Shown one piece after another: positions 43,475-56,106 of a stretch of DNA of 64,000 bases (positions within the stretch are counted from its first letter, which is position 1; each line of letters starts with the position of its first letter). The notes under the pieces are model-generated. The model was not told the DNA's origin. It did no database searches and was given only the letters and a program-made list of their open reading frames with translations. Source of the stretch: Gonium pectorale (Eukaryota; Chlorophyta; Chlorophyceae; Chlamydomonadales; Volvocaceae); assembly GCA_001584585.1 (NCBI GenBank), contig LSYV01000022.1:625005-689004 (forward strand), read 5' to 3'. The position numbers were made by a program, and so were the translations under genes.

Positions 43475-46400
43475 TCAGTCGTCAAAGTCCGAGCTCTCAT
43501 CGTTCTCGCCCGCATCTGCCCCCTCCGCCTTCTTGTCAAGCATTCGGGCCACCAGCGCCTTGATCTGCGGGGTGAGGGGTGGAGGCGGTGGTGCGGAGGG
43601 CATTAGCGATTTTGAAGAAAGAAAAGGGTAGGTGACGACGGACATGATCCTGGCGCAAAAGCCGAACCCGTCATTGGCGACCAGCCAATGCCGAAACTCC
43701 ATCGGCAAGGAGCAGCGCCTGATATGCACACACTTTGCAGCATGCAATGCAGGTGCACGTACACAGCGCATGAGCGCAACACTCTTCCCATTCTTTCCCA
43801 GCCCAGTGCCGCCCAAACCACAAAGAGAAACATGCCTTCGGAGCTCGGCCGCGCAGCCGGGCCCCGGGTGACGTGCTGGCACCTACAACCCCCTGCCGCG
43901 GACGCCGCGCACGATTAGCCCCCTCCATCCTCCGTGTCGGCAAGCCGGGCCCTCCCCGCCACAATCCGCCAGCCCGGTCGTACCTGCGCTTCCTGCGCTT
44001 GCTCCTCGTCCTCATCCGGGCTGAGGCACAGCGGGCCCCACGTGTTGAGAACAAGCGCCACCTGCGAGCCGGGAAAGAGCGAACGTCGAATGCTATGGAA
44101 AGCACGTCGTACCCTGCAATCTTGCTCGGGCGCTCGGGGTGGTATGCGTAAGCATGAGAGCAACCGCAAAGCAGCGGGTGTACCAGCCTTCACAAACCCG
44201 CCTTGCCCTTGCATATGCCGGCTAGCGGTGCGGTGCACTTCCTTGTGCTGTGACGCCCTTCGCCCCGGCCAACCCCACTCCAACATACGGCCTGCCTCAT
44301 GCCGGCCACCCTGCTCCGACCCTGTCCGTCCTTACTCGGGCGTCATGCCCATTCGGGCGTCATGCCCATGCACCCCGCCCGGAGCACCACAGTGGCCCTG
44401 CGTTATCCAACTTGGCCCCTCAGCCCCACGCAGACTGCCCCGCCCCGCTCCCTCCGCGATGCCGCGCAAAATGCCACACTCTACCCTACCGTCATCACCA
44501 CCACTGTCCCCCACACGCACACACCAAGCTGCAACGCACACCTGCTCGGGCGTTATCCGCTTGGCCCCTCCGAAGTGCTGCAGCCCCACTGCGTTGCGCG
44601 AGCAGGCGCCATCGTGGTAGAGCAGCACCGTGGGCAGGTTGGCGTCGGGGTAGTTGGGAATGGCGTCAGTGGACACGATGCGCACAAACTTGGTGGACGG
44701 GTACTTGGCCGCCAGCTCGTCCAGGCACTGCTGCAGCAGCCCGCAGCCGGCGTGCCTGCGGCGCGCCAAGCGAGGGTCGCAAGCAGGAACGGGCAGGCCG
44801 AATGTGGGTGGGCGCGCGGGGTCAGCGTTTGGGCGCTAGGTCCGTCTAGGCACAGATCTGCAGCACAGCCCGCATCCGGCGTGCCAGGAGGGCATCGAGT
44901 TGCCATGTGGAGGCCGCCAAAGCAAAGGGGTGGGGGGGGGCCACGGAGGAGCGTTTGGAAGGCGGGCCGAAAGCAAGGCGTGCATGCGTAGAGCGAGCTG
45001 GCGAGCAGCCCACAGGGTCAGCGTGTGTGGCACAGCTTTGTGTGCTGCGGCCTTCATCCGACCTGGGGACACGTAGCGGTGCGGGGAGCCAAGGCAGCGC
45101 AGGGAACGGCGAGATCAAGAGTGAGCCCCGCGCTAAGCACAGGCCGTCCGGGCTTTGGCGCGAGCAGTCCACAGGCAGCGTGACTCAAGTAAGGCAGAGC
45201 CTTGCTCCCAATCATGGTGTGCCGAGGGAGCAATGGCGAGAAGAACAAAGCAGATGGCCGGTTAGCCGCATGCGCCACGGCTATCCCGCTTAGGCAGGCA
45301 GGCAAAGCAAGAATCCAGTCAAGGCCGGCAGATGGGTCCCGGGCCTGCTTAGATCGCCACAAGGCACCCAGGCAGTTGCGCCGGCAGCAAGTGGGAGCAT
45401 AGCTCTAGAGCTGACGGCCAGCCACGCGCTCACGTCCCCTAACCTTCGCCCCTGCCCTCTCTGCGCCTTTTGCACGCCGGCCCGCCCTGCCGGTCCACGC
45501 CATCCCTCAAGCAGCCGAGGTACTCACCCATCTTTGAACAGGTGCACCACCACCCACACGTCGGGCCCCGCGTTCGTGACCTTTTGCACGAACTCGCTGC
45601 CTCGTATGAGCTCGACCGTGCCGAAGCGTGGCCGCGCCGCGGCGGCCTGCAGCTCCTGAATGCGCCGCTGCCTGAGCGGGGGGGGGGAGGGGCGGGCGCG
45701 CAAGGCGATACGAAGAGATCAGATGGGGCCATGGCACTGCCTGGTTCTGTACATAGGCAAGCTGCGACTCGTTGGCTTGACCCCATGATGCGAGGGAGTG
45801 GGGATGGCGTTCGCTCCCCGCCCACGGCACGTTGTGTGGCTGTTCCCCTTGAGGACGTGCTCGGGGCCTCCGCAACGGCGCACGGGCAGCTTTGCAGCGT
45901 TCACCTGCCAGTGTGGACGAAGGGGCGAGCAGTGGGAACCCTGTGCCCTGTCCCCTGTGACGTTCAGGCGTACATCCCAATGCTCAAGGCAACCACAATG
46001 CCTTTCGAGGCGGCGGTCCCTTGCACCAGCCCCTGCTCCCACCTGTACTCCTCAAGGAATCGGTCGTCGTCAAAATTCTCCTCCGCCTCCCGCAGCTCGC
46101 TCTCGTCTCGCCGCTCCAACCACCCGGCATCACGAACCTCCTCAGCCTCCGGTGTGTACTTCTCCGGCTTCCAGACTGGCGCCTTCGGAGGCAAGTTACC
46201 TGCAGACGCCGTGTGGGTTGGGGCCGGGACGAGAGGCAATCACGGGGCTGGGCGAGACGCAAGAACTGATGCAGCTGAACGATCTCGGGGCGATATCAGG
46301 ACGCTTGCTAAAGCATAGCTCGCGAAGCGACGCCTGAGTGGCTGGACAGACATGGGCAGTAAGCGCCGCCGTCGCACGTTGCAGTAACCAAGATGTAACC

Positions 46401-46703
46401 GACGCAACTTGGGCCGGTAAGGGTGTTTGGCGGCAATCACATATGTTCCCGGTCAGTAGCGCCTGGCTAGATGCAGGTTTGGGCCTCCATGCTCACATTC
46501 GAGAGCGCGCGCCAGTGGGCCCAGAGGGGCCCAGAGGGGCCCAAAGCGGCTGGGGCAGAGCTCCATAAACTCGTCATGTCCCTCCCTCCTCTCCCCCCCT
46601 CCCCTCCCAGCCCAATGGTTTGATCACCTAGTCGCCGTTGGATGTCCTCCCATTGGGTCGTCTCCCCCTCCAGCCCCTTATACACGGTGTGGTATTCCGT
46701 CAT
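43475..46703 (-). CDS. PDCL3: Phosducin-like protein (PhLP2/PDCL3 class)
   Basis: Exons (minus): 46703-46628, 46199-46043, 45671-45528, 44755-44542, 44061-43984, 43564-43475, giving 252 aa, close to the family length of about 240, and fully in frame. The N-terminus MTEYHTVYKGLEGETTQWED with DIQRRLGNLPPK is typical. A helical segment (ELREAEENFDDDRFLEEYRQ then RRIQELQAAA) precedes a thioredoxin-like domain (RFGTVELIRGSEFVQKVTNA, VWVVVHLFKDG, STKFVRIVSTDAIPNYPDAN, LPTVLLYHDG, GLQHFGGAKRITPEQ). The acidic C-terminus ends SSDFDD. Members of this class assist the chaperonin CCT in folding actin and tubulin in the cytosol; the thioredoxin fold lacks the redox CxxC pair, as expected. Splice donors and acceptors fit well at every junction. 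In this window it is the most conserved and least ambiguous model. Confidence 0.93.
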
Positions 46704-47604
46704 TGGGAGCCACAGGCAAGTAAGGACGCTTAAGGATGCAGTCTAGGCGTCCAGGGGCCCTCTCCTTAGGCGTCGCCTTCCAAAGCTAGGCCACCGCACA
46801 AAGCGAATGTGAATGTGCCGATCTGTGTGCCTGTTCGCTGATGCGAAAGTACGAGTTCAGGAACCTCAATTAGAAAACGAAGTCGGATCTTGGTGGTTCA
46901 GAGTGTTGCACGCGCGAAGCAGGGAGCAGTTTGGTAAGCCCGCGTCTTTGTTCTGAAAATAGACTGCTCAAAGTGGGATATAAGTGTGATACTGCAACAC
47001 AAACTGCAACCTCTGCAACCCTAAAGCCCCATTTTGGTCTCACCTTCTACCTGTGCAGTACTTCCACTCCTCGAGCCCCCTAAGTGTCCGTTTCTATTGT
47101 ATAGAGACTTTTGCTTCCATTGATTGATTACAATATAAAGATCATAAGTTTGGCCGAAGAAATTCGTCGCTTCCCGAATTCTGCTCGACAACAAGCCCAA
47201 CTACGTGGATATCACGGAACTTTCACTATCGGACCGGCCTTGGAGGAAGGAGGCTGGGGGAGTGCCAGGGGGCTGGGCGGAGCGACGACAGCGACGACAC
47301 GGAGGCCACCCGCATGCAATAACGGAAGGTCGCTTCTCATTTTTGACTGAGGGTGCGTGACTGAGGAAGGCTCGACCGGTCGAGCAAATGCGCAAACTTT
47401 GCGAACAAGGGCCGGGTTGCTGCCCGTCTGGTCTGTTGTCTACCAAACGTACACGCATAGCTTCTGCGAGCACGTATTGTCGCTCTTGGAGCCGGCAGTT
47501 GCAAGGCGCATGATGTCACGCAACTTGCGGCGCGGTTTGGCCTGACTAGCAGCACACGGGCAGCGGGTCAATACCTGATCGCTTTCTATTTCTCGGCTCT
47601 GCAG
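46704..47604. other. Divergent intergenic region
   Basis: About 0.9 kb between the start codons of the phosducin-like gene and the SHxW-LRR gene. It includes an AT-rich part (about 46,800-47,160). An open frame at about 47,150-47,260 (around LLDNKPNYVDITELSLSDRP) and another continuous with the downstream gene (about 47,460-47,604, around AHDVTQLAARFG) look exon-like and may be 5' exons of that gene. Confidence 0.4.
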
Positions 47605-50600
47605 ATGGGGCCCCAGGGCCCTCCGCTTCCCGATAGGGCCGTCCACCCCTTCCTCCTCAAGCTCTTCTGCAGCACGCCCTTCACCGCATGCAGCGCAAAT
47701 GTACTCCCCCCTGGGTCACCGGGGTCCCAAGACCAGTCGCCCACGTCGTCGCCAGCTCGTATGCGGCCCGGTAAGGCGAACGTGGCCCTCGGCTTGCAAG
47801 TCGGGGGCTGGCCTGTGCGTAAGCGCGAGGGGTGCCCCCGCGCACCTAAGCGCACGGAGACTTGTGTCGCCCGTCTGTATCCGTACCTCTGACCATACTG
47901 CTGGTTGGCGCTCGACCCCGCGCCGGTCTGTGTAGTGCTCCCCTGCCCTAAATCACTGTTGTGGCCTTGCAGCTGGCACGGACCCACCTGCACGCCCCAG
48001 CGGGCTTCGAAACACAATTGTGGCCGGCATATCGTCCGCCGTCAGTGGAAGCTCCGTTCGGAAATCTGATACGGGCATCTTCACTGCCGTGACCGCAGCG
48101 GCGCATTTCAGCCTGGCAGGCAGGAGTGGATCCATCACAGGGGGGACTCGAAGGTGCGCATGGCCACGGTGCTCGTGAGGGGCGCTCTCAAACCCCGTCC
48201 TGTCGTCGTTGCGTCACGGCGCTGCAAGTTGCATGTGGGTTGTGCCACATGGGGACTCTCCAGTCCACAGCGGAACCAAGTGCCACACTGGGCGGCAGCC
48301 GTACATGCTGTCAGGGTGGTACACCCAGTTTCATCCGATGTGTTTTCGTTCCCTGATTGCGGTTCGACGGCCCTTTCTGCCCTACTGTCCAGCAACCCCA
48401 GGTCGGAGACTGGCAGCACGCTCCTAGCTCGCAAGGTGCTGGAGCCCGGGGGCAAGCCAGACTCGCCGTTGTTGCCCTCTACCTCTTCCTCGTTGGGGGT
48501 GGAGCGCAGCGGTGGGTCAACGTCCAGCGGCAAGGCGGGACTGCGGGGGGCGCCGCAGGTGCGCTTGCCAGCAGGGGTTCTTCGGGGTACTCCTGGGTAC
48601 GAGTCGCTTAGGGAATCGGATGCAGTCTTAGTGGAGGGAAAGCCGCTGGATGGCCTATGATGTCCAACAGCGTGATGTGCGGGATTATGCGGAGCGCCAG
48701 CGTTCAGCGATGCAGGCTACAAATCAGATGGTTTGCTGCTTGGACGATCGGGGCGGGGAGGTTGCACTCTCAATACGCGAGGCTTCGTCCAGCGTGAAAA
48801 CGAATACCAAGGGGCGTTGGTCCCGGGTCGGGTCCTGAGCGCCACGGCAACGCAACGCGCCTTTCGGCGCTGAGGTATCTACATGGTCACACACCTGCCC
48901 TTGTTATCTTCCGAAGGGCAACGGCGCGTTCATTTGCCGGCTGCCTGAACACCTGCAACCCATTATCTTTCCTCGTTTGCACCATACGCGCGGGACTGGC
49001 GCAGCCCGGTCACGTTGGGAGCTGTTGGCGTGTGCGTCCGTTCTCATGACTACAGGACTTCTGCGTTCTGTACTTGACCATAGTCCACGTTCCAACCTGA
49101 ACAGGTGCTATTGGGAGACCGCAGTGTTGCCGAAGTGGTGGCGAACTTTGTGAAACCCGAGAGCTCGGTGGGTCTTAGGGGTTGCGGGTACATTCAGGGT
49201 TACCAGCATGCGGGTTTGCTTATGTCTTTGCTAGGTTTCGCGGTGCAACACTGGGTCGGCCCGCATTGGCTGCCGTTGCCATGGCTCACGTATCCGTTTC
49301 TACACAACCGCCGTACAGCCATTCAAGGCCAACTACCTTAGCGGCCTGCTGGCGGGCCATATCCGGCTGGAGGGCGTTGACGGAGACACGTTCAACGCGG
49401 ATCTGCACGAGCGGGACGGGCAGATTGAGTTCTGGCGGCGCGCCGCGGGGGAAAAGGTAGGGGCCTATGTGCATTAATTGGCCCTACGGCGGCATGACCC
49501 AAATGTGCTGCGATGTCGTCTGGGATTGGTACAGGCTGTGATAGGTTGTGCAACTGGGCGCTGCTGCAACTTCGGATGTGATGTGATATTGCGGTGCTTG
49601 ATGTGGGCTCCAGATGTGCGGCTGTCGTTCCGTGCCGACCCTGCCCCTTACCGCCCTCGCATCAGATATGCGGGCATGTGGACTACTTCGTGAGCCATTG
49701 CTGGCAGTACAAGCTGGGCGACCTGGTGGCCATGATCCTGCAGCACTACGACGAGCTGCCGGGTGGGTGCGGATGGAGTGCCAGGCATTGTAGAGTGGTA
49801 GAAGAGAAAAATATGGCTGTACAGCACGGGAACTGGTCTCGTGGTCTGCTCGCATCGCGCAGCTGAGACCCGGTGTTGCTTTGTCTTGCCCAACCCATAT
49901 CGGCCATGCGGTTGCCGCGGGGGTCGTGTCATGCCTCCTCTTTCCCGGGCCCATGCTTCCCCGCTGCAGAGACGGACGGCGGGCGGCTGTACGTTCCGGT
50001 GTTTTACTGGGTGGACATCTTCGCGGTCACGCAGCACTTCACCGGCGACTTCAAGGTATGTGCCCTAGCTGGCTCTTACGTGAGGACTAAGGTGGGGTGC
50101 AGGCAGGCAACATGGACGGCGACGTGAGCCTGGCAATGCCGTCAGGCGAAAGTACTCCCTGCTGTGGTCCGGGCTGGGCAGCTGGCTTAACCCACACTGC
50201 GGCCATGGCGCTGTGCTCCCTCCTCCTGCGTCCTCGCAGGACCACCCGGATTGCGACTTCCCCGGCGTGATCCGCGCGGCCAAGGTAGGGACTCAGTATG
50301 CGCGATGTACGAACTCTGTCCTCCTTTAATATGACTCTTGCCATTGCTACCGGTAGAACACCCGTCACGTGACAGCACGTGCACATGCGGCTGGGCAACA
50401 TTGTCGCTACCCAAGCCGGGAACTCGTGTGCGAGTTTCAGGCGCAGTCGCCCTTGGGGCTCTAAACCCTCTCACTAGGGTTCTGCCCGCCTGCAATCCAC
50501 CTTACCCACGCGCTTCATTTTCAAAAGACACATGGAGGCTTCTAGCAACAGGATAGTCCTCCAACGGCCGAAAGTTCAGGCCTTGGTGCCTACGCCCGCT

Positions 50601-53600
50601 TACGGCAAATCGTGCAAATCGTGCATGCCTCTCACAGGGCGGCGTGCTCTTCTCCATGGCGCCCTGGCGCAACCCGCTGTCGGTGAAGCGCGTATGGTGC
50701 CTGTTCGAGGCGCTCACAGCGCTGTCTATCAGCCGCGAGATCAACCTGCTCACTGACCCCTTCGACTCCACCGCCAAGGTCGACACGCTGCTGCCGCTCT
50801 TCACGCGGGTAGGTACCGCAGACATTGTGAGGAGGCGCTACGCGGCCTCGCGGTTTGGTCAGGGGGAGCGGATGTCCATGGCAGTGCCCCTCGGTGTGCG
50901 TATATTGCCGTGATGGCGGTGTGTCCGTGCCGTCCCTCCATGCGGGCGGGTCCATGTGAATGTAGTGCAGTGACCCAGGGAATTGCAGGGGTAGTGAAGT
51001 GCCAGCCTCGGCCTTTCCATGATCCATACGCACATGGTAACAGCTATCACGCCGGCGGTCGAGGGCCTCAACCGTCACAAAGGCATGCTTCCATTGCTCT
51101 CCGTCCATGCCCCCACAGCAAGTGGTGGACATGCTGGACGTGCGCAACGCGGAAGCCACGGTCGAGAAGGACCGCGACTACATCCTGGCGCTAGCGGAGC
51201 GCACGCTGGGCATCAACACCTTCAACTCCAAGCTGCGCCAGGCGCTGCACCACGAGATTTGCGAGGCCATGATCCTGCGGTGGGTGGCAGCTCAGGGGCG
51301 AGCGGAGGTTAAGGGCACGTCATCGCGGGTGTAATGGGTGCCGGCGTTGTTTAGAGGCGCCAGATCCGGCAAGTGTGCAACGAGGTTGGGCAGTTCACAG
51401 CTTTGAATGTACTGGAGTACGGTAGGGCCGGATGCACCTTACATGCTCACCGTTGTCCTGCTGCCGTCGCCTTGTCGTGCCGCCGGGCTCTGACATCCCG
51501 CAGCGCCGTGATGACGGGTGAAACGGACGAGGGCCGCAAGCTTCTGGACCGCGGCATTGTCATCTCCAACGCCACGCTGCGCTTCATGCCCAAACGCGAC
51601 TCGGCGGGCAAGGAGGTGGAGCGTATCCGGGACAGCGGGTTGCTGCTGCTGGCTGACGCCGTCAAGGTGGGGGCACTGTGCGGAAGTGGGGCGGGGGCGG
51701 GGGCAAAGGTTGGGGCCAGAAAGCACAGCCTGGAGGCTGGTGATGTGTATCATACGTCCTTGGTAGCAACGCCCCGCTCCTCCATGCAACCCTCCCACAG
51801 GCCTGCCCCAACCTGCAATCGTTGGTGGTGTACACGGCCGCGGAGACGGATGTGACGCCGCAGGGGCTCACGGCGTTGGCCAAGGGCCTGGCGGGCCACC
51901 CCGCACTGCGCCACCTGGTCGTAGGCCGCGCGCCCCTGCTGGCGGGCTCGCCCGGCACCGGCGGCTCGCTGGGCCGCTCCTCCGTGGCGCCCTACGCCAG
52001 CCTGCTTACATCCAACTCCACGCTAGCGCACCTGGACCTCTCGTATAACAAGGTAAGGGTGGCGCGTCGCGACTGCATGTCCAGCGAGCCGACATGCCGC
52101 TGCGACCATGGAGTTCCGTTTGCAGTCGCCGGCTGCAAGGGGAAACTGCCGAGGAAGGATCGCAAGGACCATAAGTTCCAGGCTGCGCGTATCACCGCAG
52201 ACCGCACCGGTTTGTTTACGGTGTGGTATGCGAACGTCGCCTAATGTCGAGCTGACTTTTGGTGTTTTGCCCTTTCTTGCCATGTTGATCTGCAGCTCGG
52301 CCCCGACGGCGTCACAGCGCTCTCCCCTGCGGTTGCGGGTAACAAGACCCTCGCGGTGCTCAAGCTGCGGCAGGTGAGCCCGTTCCAATGGAAGTGCGAC
52401 CCTCAGTGGGAATGAGGGGCAACACTATTGGGAATGTGGCGCGGGATACGGGCTCTGCCTCTGCAAGAGCAAGCGCTGTTAGCCATGATACTGTATTTGC
52501 GCTGGCAATCATTCGCTCGTGACCGCGCAACAAGGTAATGGGGCCCGCAGCACGCCACCTGGCCACCTAGATACAGGGCCCCTCGGCGGCGCAAGGCAGC
52601 GGCTGTGTCCGGTCTGCGCTGTGATCGGGCCGGAATCTGGCAACCTCCTCGCATGACACTCTCCTCACCTCGGACATCCACCCCCGTCCCTCAACGCCCG
52701 AAGGTCGGCATGGACGGCGCCTCGGCGGTGACGCTGGCGGACGCGTGCATGACCGCCGAGGCGCTGCGCGATCTGGACCTGTCCTTCAACCCGGACATGG
52801 GCGACAAGGCGGCGCCCGCGCTGCTGCGCCTCATGAGCCACAAGGGCCTCACGGTGCTGCGCGCGCAGAACTGCCGGCTAGGGTGGCAGACCGGCACGGC
52901 GCTGATCGGGGACGCGCTCACGCGGGCGGCCAGCGTGCGGGTGCGCAGGGTGCATGGGAGGGGCAACCCTGGGGCCCTGCAGCTAAGCCATGGGCGAAGA
53001 GTGCATCAAACTTCGTCCCAGCCTGGTAGCATGCCTTTGCTCCTGGGGCCTGGAGGTGTGGGGCGCGGAGTCCGACCGCAGAGCATGCTGCAGCGAGTCT
53101 GTGGCAGCTGAGGAGCCACCAGGCCTGGGCCATGGCACCTTAAGCCCCCGTCCTTACCAGTTCCCACCGCCCTACATACACACTGTCTGCGGAAGGCAAC
53201 CGTTCAAAACTTCCGCGTAAGGGACGTGCGCTTGCAGGATTGTGTAAAGCATGTGCCTGCTTGCACGCGCAGGAGCTATGCCTAGGCGCGGCGGTGCAGC
53301 CCGGCTGCACCGTAAACACGCAGACGGACACGACGGACTGGAACCACCTGCTGCTGGACACCAGCGGTCCCATCGGCAGCCGGAACTACCGCGTGCCGGC
53401 TCACGGGGACGCGCTGGTGCAGCTGTCGGGCGTGCTGCGACAGGGCTTCAAGACGCTGGAGCGGCTGGACCTGCGCGGCTGCTTCATTGGGGTAGGCCGC
53501 GGCTGCGGGGGTGCTTGGGAGACAGTATTGAAGGAGAACGGGTGCTGGGCGATCCGGCGCGGGACATGCGTATGGGAGCACGGGCTATGCCGATCACGAA

Positions 53601-54458
53601 CGTGCGGGCATGGGCGCAATGCCTCGTCATCCCCTCGCCAGGCTTATGCTGTAATCGCAAGGTCAGGAGACCCCGTGGGGCCAGGGCGGCGGACCGCTCC
53701 AACGCTGCCAAGCGTCTTGACGCGTGAGGCGCTTTAATGGCCGCCCACCTCCACCGCCGCAGAACAACGTGGCTGGTGAGACCGCCGGCCTCCGCGACGC
53801 TCTCATCAGCGGCTTGAGCAGCGTGCGGCGCGGCGCTGCGTTCGGGAGTCTGCGGCAGCTGGACCTGCGCTCTTGCAACCAGCCCGAGCTGCTCAAAATG
53901 GACGACAGCCAGGTAGGCTTCCTGGGCTGGCGCATGTTGTTCCCAACCGGTACCCTGCAACGAGGCCACATGGGTTTGGGTTTGGGCGCGTGCCGCTCGG
54001 CTGGCCCCGAGACCAGGCACGATTCTGAACGAGGTGCGGTGACGGACCGACGCAGCATTTATGACAAGAGCTCGTCATATTGTCACGCCACGTGGATGGT
54101 TATAGCATGAGCCCCCTTTCCTTCTTCTGCTGCCCCCACCGGGCCGTAAGAGTATCAGAGGGCCGGTAGCTTCATCCCGCTTCCGTTGGCAAGACACGCA
54201 GCGCGGGGAGGTGATGACGGTCTGCAAGCTCAACGCTGGCCAATTATCCGTGGCGGTATGGGCCGCGGCATCGGTCCCGCTTTGCGCAGGCCGTAAACCA
54301 TTCAACAGTTTGACTTTCTGGCCGCTCCCCAACCCGCCCACCTGGCTCAGGTGGCGCTTCTGCTGAAGCACGGCGGTCTCAACCTCCTGATCAAGGACTA
54401 CAAGCGGACTGGCATCAAGGGTGGCGTGCTGCGGCAGTACGTGCAGTACGAGGCGTGA
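47605..54458 (+). CDS. TIR-like SHxW-domain protein with RI-type leucine-rich repeats
   Basis: N-terminal exons: 47605-47770, 47973-48153, 48315 to about 48657 (end unresolved). Then 49105-49167, 49319-49456, 49666-49762, 49970-50055, 50240-50284, 50638-50808, 51119-51279, 51504-51666, 51801-52052, 52296-52373, 52704-52940, 53273-53491, 53763-53912, 54351-54458; the last fourteen encode 655 aa in frame. The first about 230 residues are Ser/Pro/Gly-rich. A domain then follows with VDYFVSHCW, VFYWVDIFAVTQH, GGVLFSMAPW and VKRVWCLFEALTAL, a pattern resembling the TIR-like domain of algal and protist proteins. Ribonuclease-inhibitor-type repeats follow (NSTLAHLDLSYNKLGPDG, AEALRDLDLSFNPDMGDKAA, FGSLRQLDLRSCNQPELL). 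The function is unknown; the architecture resembles cytosolic sensors. The acceptor at 52703 is AAG rather than CAG. ATG 47605 follows a good acceptor-like tract, so upstream exons are possible. Confidence 0.78.
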
Positions 54459-56106
54459 GGTGCTGTCTTGTAGCCGTACGATGAGGTTAAAGCTGCTGCC
54501 GCCTACGGGGCCATCATGGATGTGGCGGCGTGTCCCGGGGGGTGCGCGCAGGCGCCTCCCTGCAAGCCAGATTCCGCAAGGACCCTGCAACGGTCCTGTG
54601 GACTTTGTTGCACTGTGCCGGTGGGACGCGCGAGGCAGCGCCCTCCCTTTCCTACTCGAAAGAGCGGTGCCCCTAGTATATGTGGCGAAGCTCTTGTGGT
54701 TTGCAAAACGGTGGCTGGGGACGCTGCACGGTGAGGGCGGCTCTCGGCTGTCTTGGAGCGTGGTCTCTGCTGCAAGGCAGTTGACCCGCAAACGCAGTGC
54801 GCACATATCGTCTTCCCAATAATGCATCTCCGGTGCTATGGCGCCCATAGCGTATTAGCGGGTTCCGATGAACACTGAGGCAGCTAGACCGGCCACGCTG
54901 CTACGCTTAGTCCGTCATTGTGTCCGCACATTTGGTCGGTTGCATCTACGGTAGCCAAGGAACAAACGATTTCGGTTGCTGCAGGGGGGGATGCGACGCA
55001 ATGGTCTGCCGCGTGACGAATTGTTGGCCGAGTACTCGTGTCTCGTGGACAGCCGGCACGGCGAGTTTGGTTGGGTTCCAGAGGGCACGAAATTCTGTGC
55101 GTGAAGGGTGGGAATGCAATTTGGGGCAGCCGCGGCGCGACTGAAGTGTCTCCAGATCCATTCTCGTGATTAAACGATGAACAGGGAGCGCCGAGGAAGG
55201 TGGCGGCATCAGGGCTAGACTAGGAAGCGCAGCGGAAGGGCAGGGTGATTCGTATGTCCAGTGCCGCGCTGCACGAGGTGGTAGGGGCGCTGGGTTTGTG
55301 GGGACTGCATTGGTTCGTGGCGCCGCATTGATGGGGCACCCGCACATGTATCGCCCCCACCCGAAGTTAGTGGGGCTTAAGTGTTCCCAACGCATTGTGG
55401 ACGCTCATTACTCGCTACGATGGCGCGCAGGGCGTGTTCCAGTGGACTTCTAGAGTTATTGTCTCCCCTTGCTGGGCCTGTTCATGTTTTACGGCCATCT
55501 GGCCGGGTGGAGGGGACGGGTGGGAGCCAGAGCCGGGGCCTGCTTTGGTTTTATGGAGAGTCATGCTCGGCGTCTGTGGCTTTGGGCGCATTGGCCAGTG
55601 GCTTGGGCTAAACTTCGTGGCCGCTCCGGCTCTGTAGTGGACTGCTACTTTGCTGGTGTACTGTGAGCATTAATTGCTGCCTTTCCTCCAGGCCCGGCAG
55701 GCTTGTCTAGGTGTGGGCTTAGGTGGCGCACGGTGCTCGTAGGTACTTCGGAGAGAGCAGGCGGCCCTAGGCTTTTGGCTAGAATCCTGTCTGTGTTCGG
55801 CGTGCGCAAGAAATGGTCACGGCCATGGGCTTCAGCATCGTGGTTGAGTGTGGTGTGTAAACATGGACTCCGATGGGAATACAGCAGCCAGGTGACTACG
55901 GGGATTGGTACGACATGCACACGGCATTAGTCAATGCTTACGTCAGGTTCATTGCATACATTACCGCCCTCGCCAAGCTTCCCATCTAGCGGCCTGGGGC
56001 AGTCAGGATGCACGAGATAGTTGTAGTCAGGAATACAACTCTTTCCACGCGCAAGATTTTGGTGCACTGATTGGTTATAATTTTAGTGTTAGTCATTCAT
56101 CACAGC
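54459..56106. other. Intergenic, no gene supported
   Basis: About 1.6 kb holding the 3' UTR of the SHxW-LRR gene and the upstream region of COQ2. The stretch 54,880-56,100 is lower in GC. No recognisable coding or RNA feature. Confidence 0.5.
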
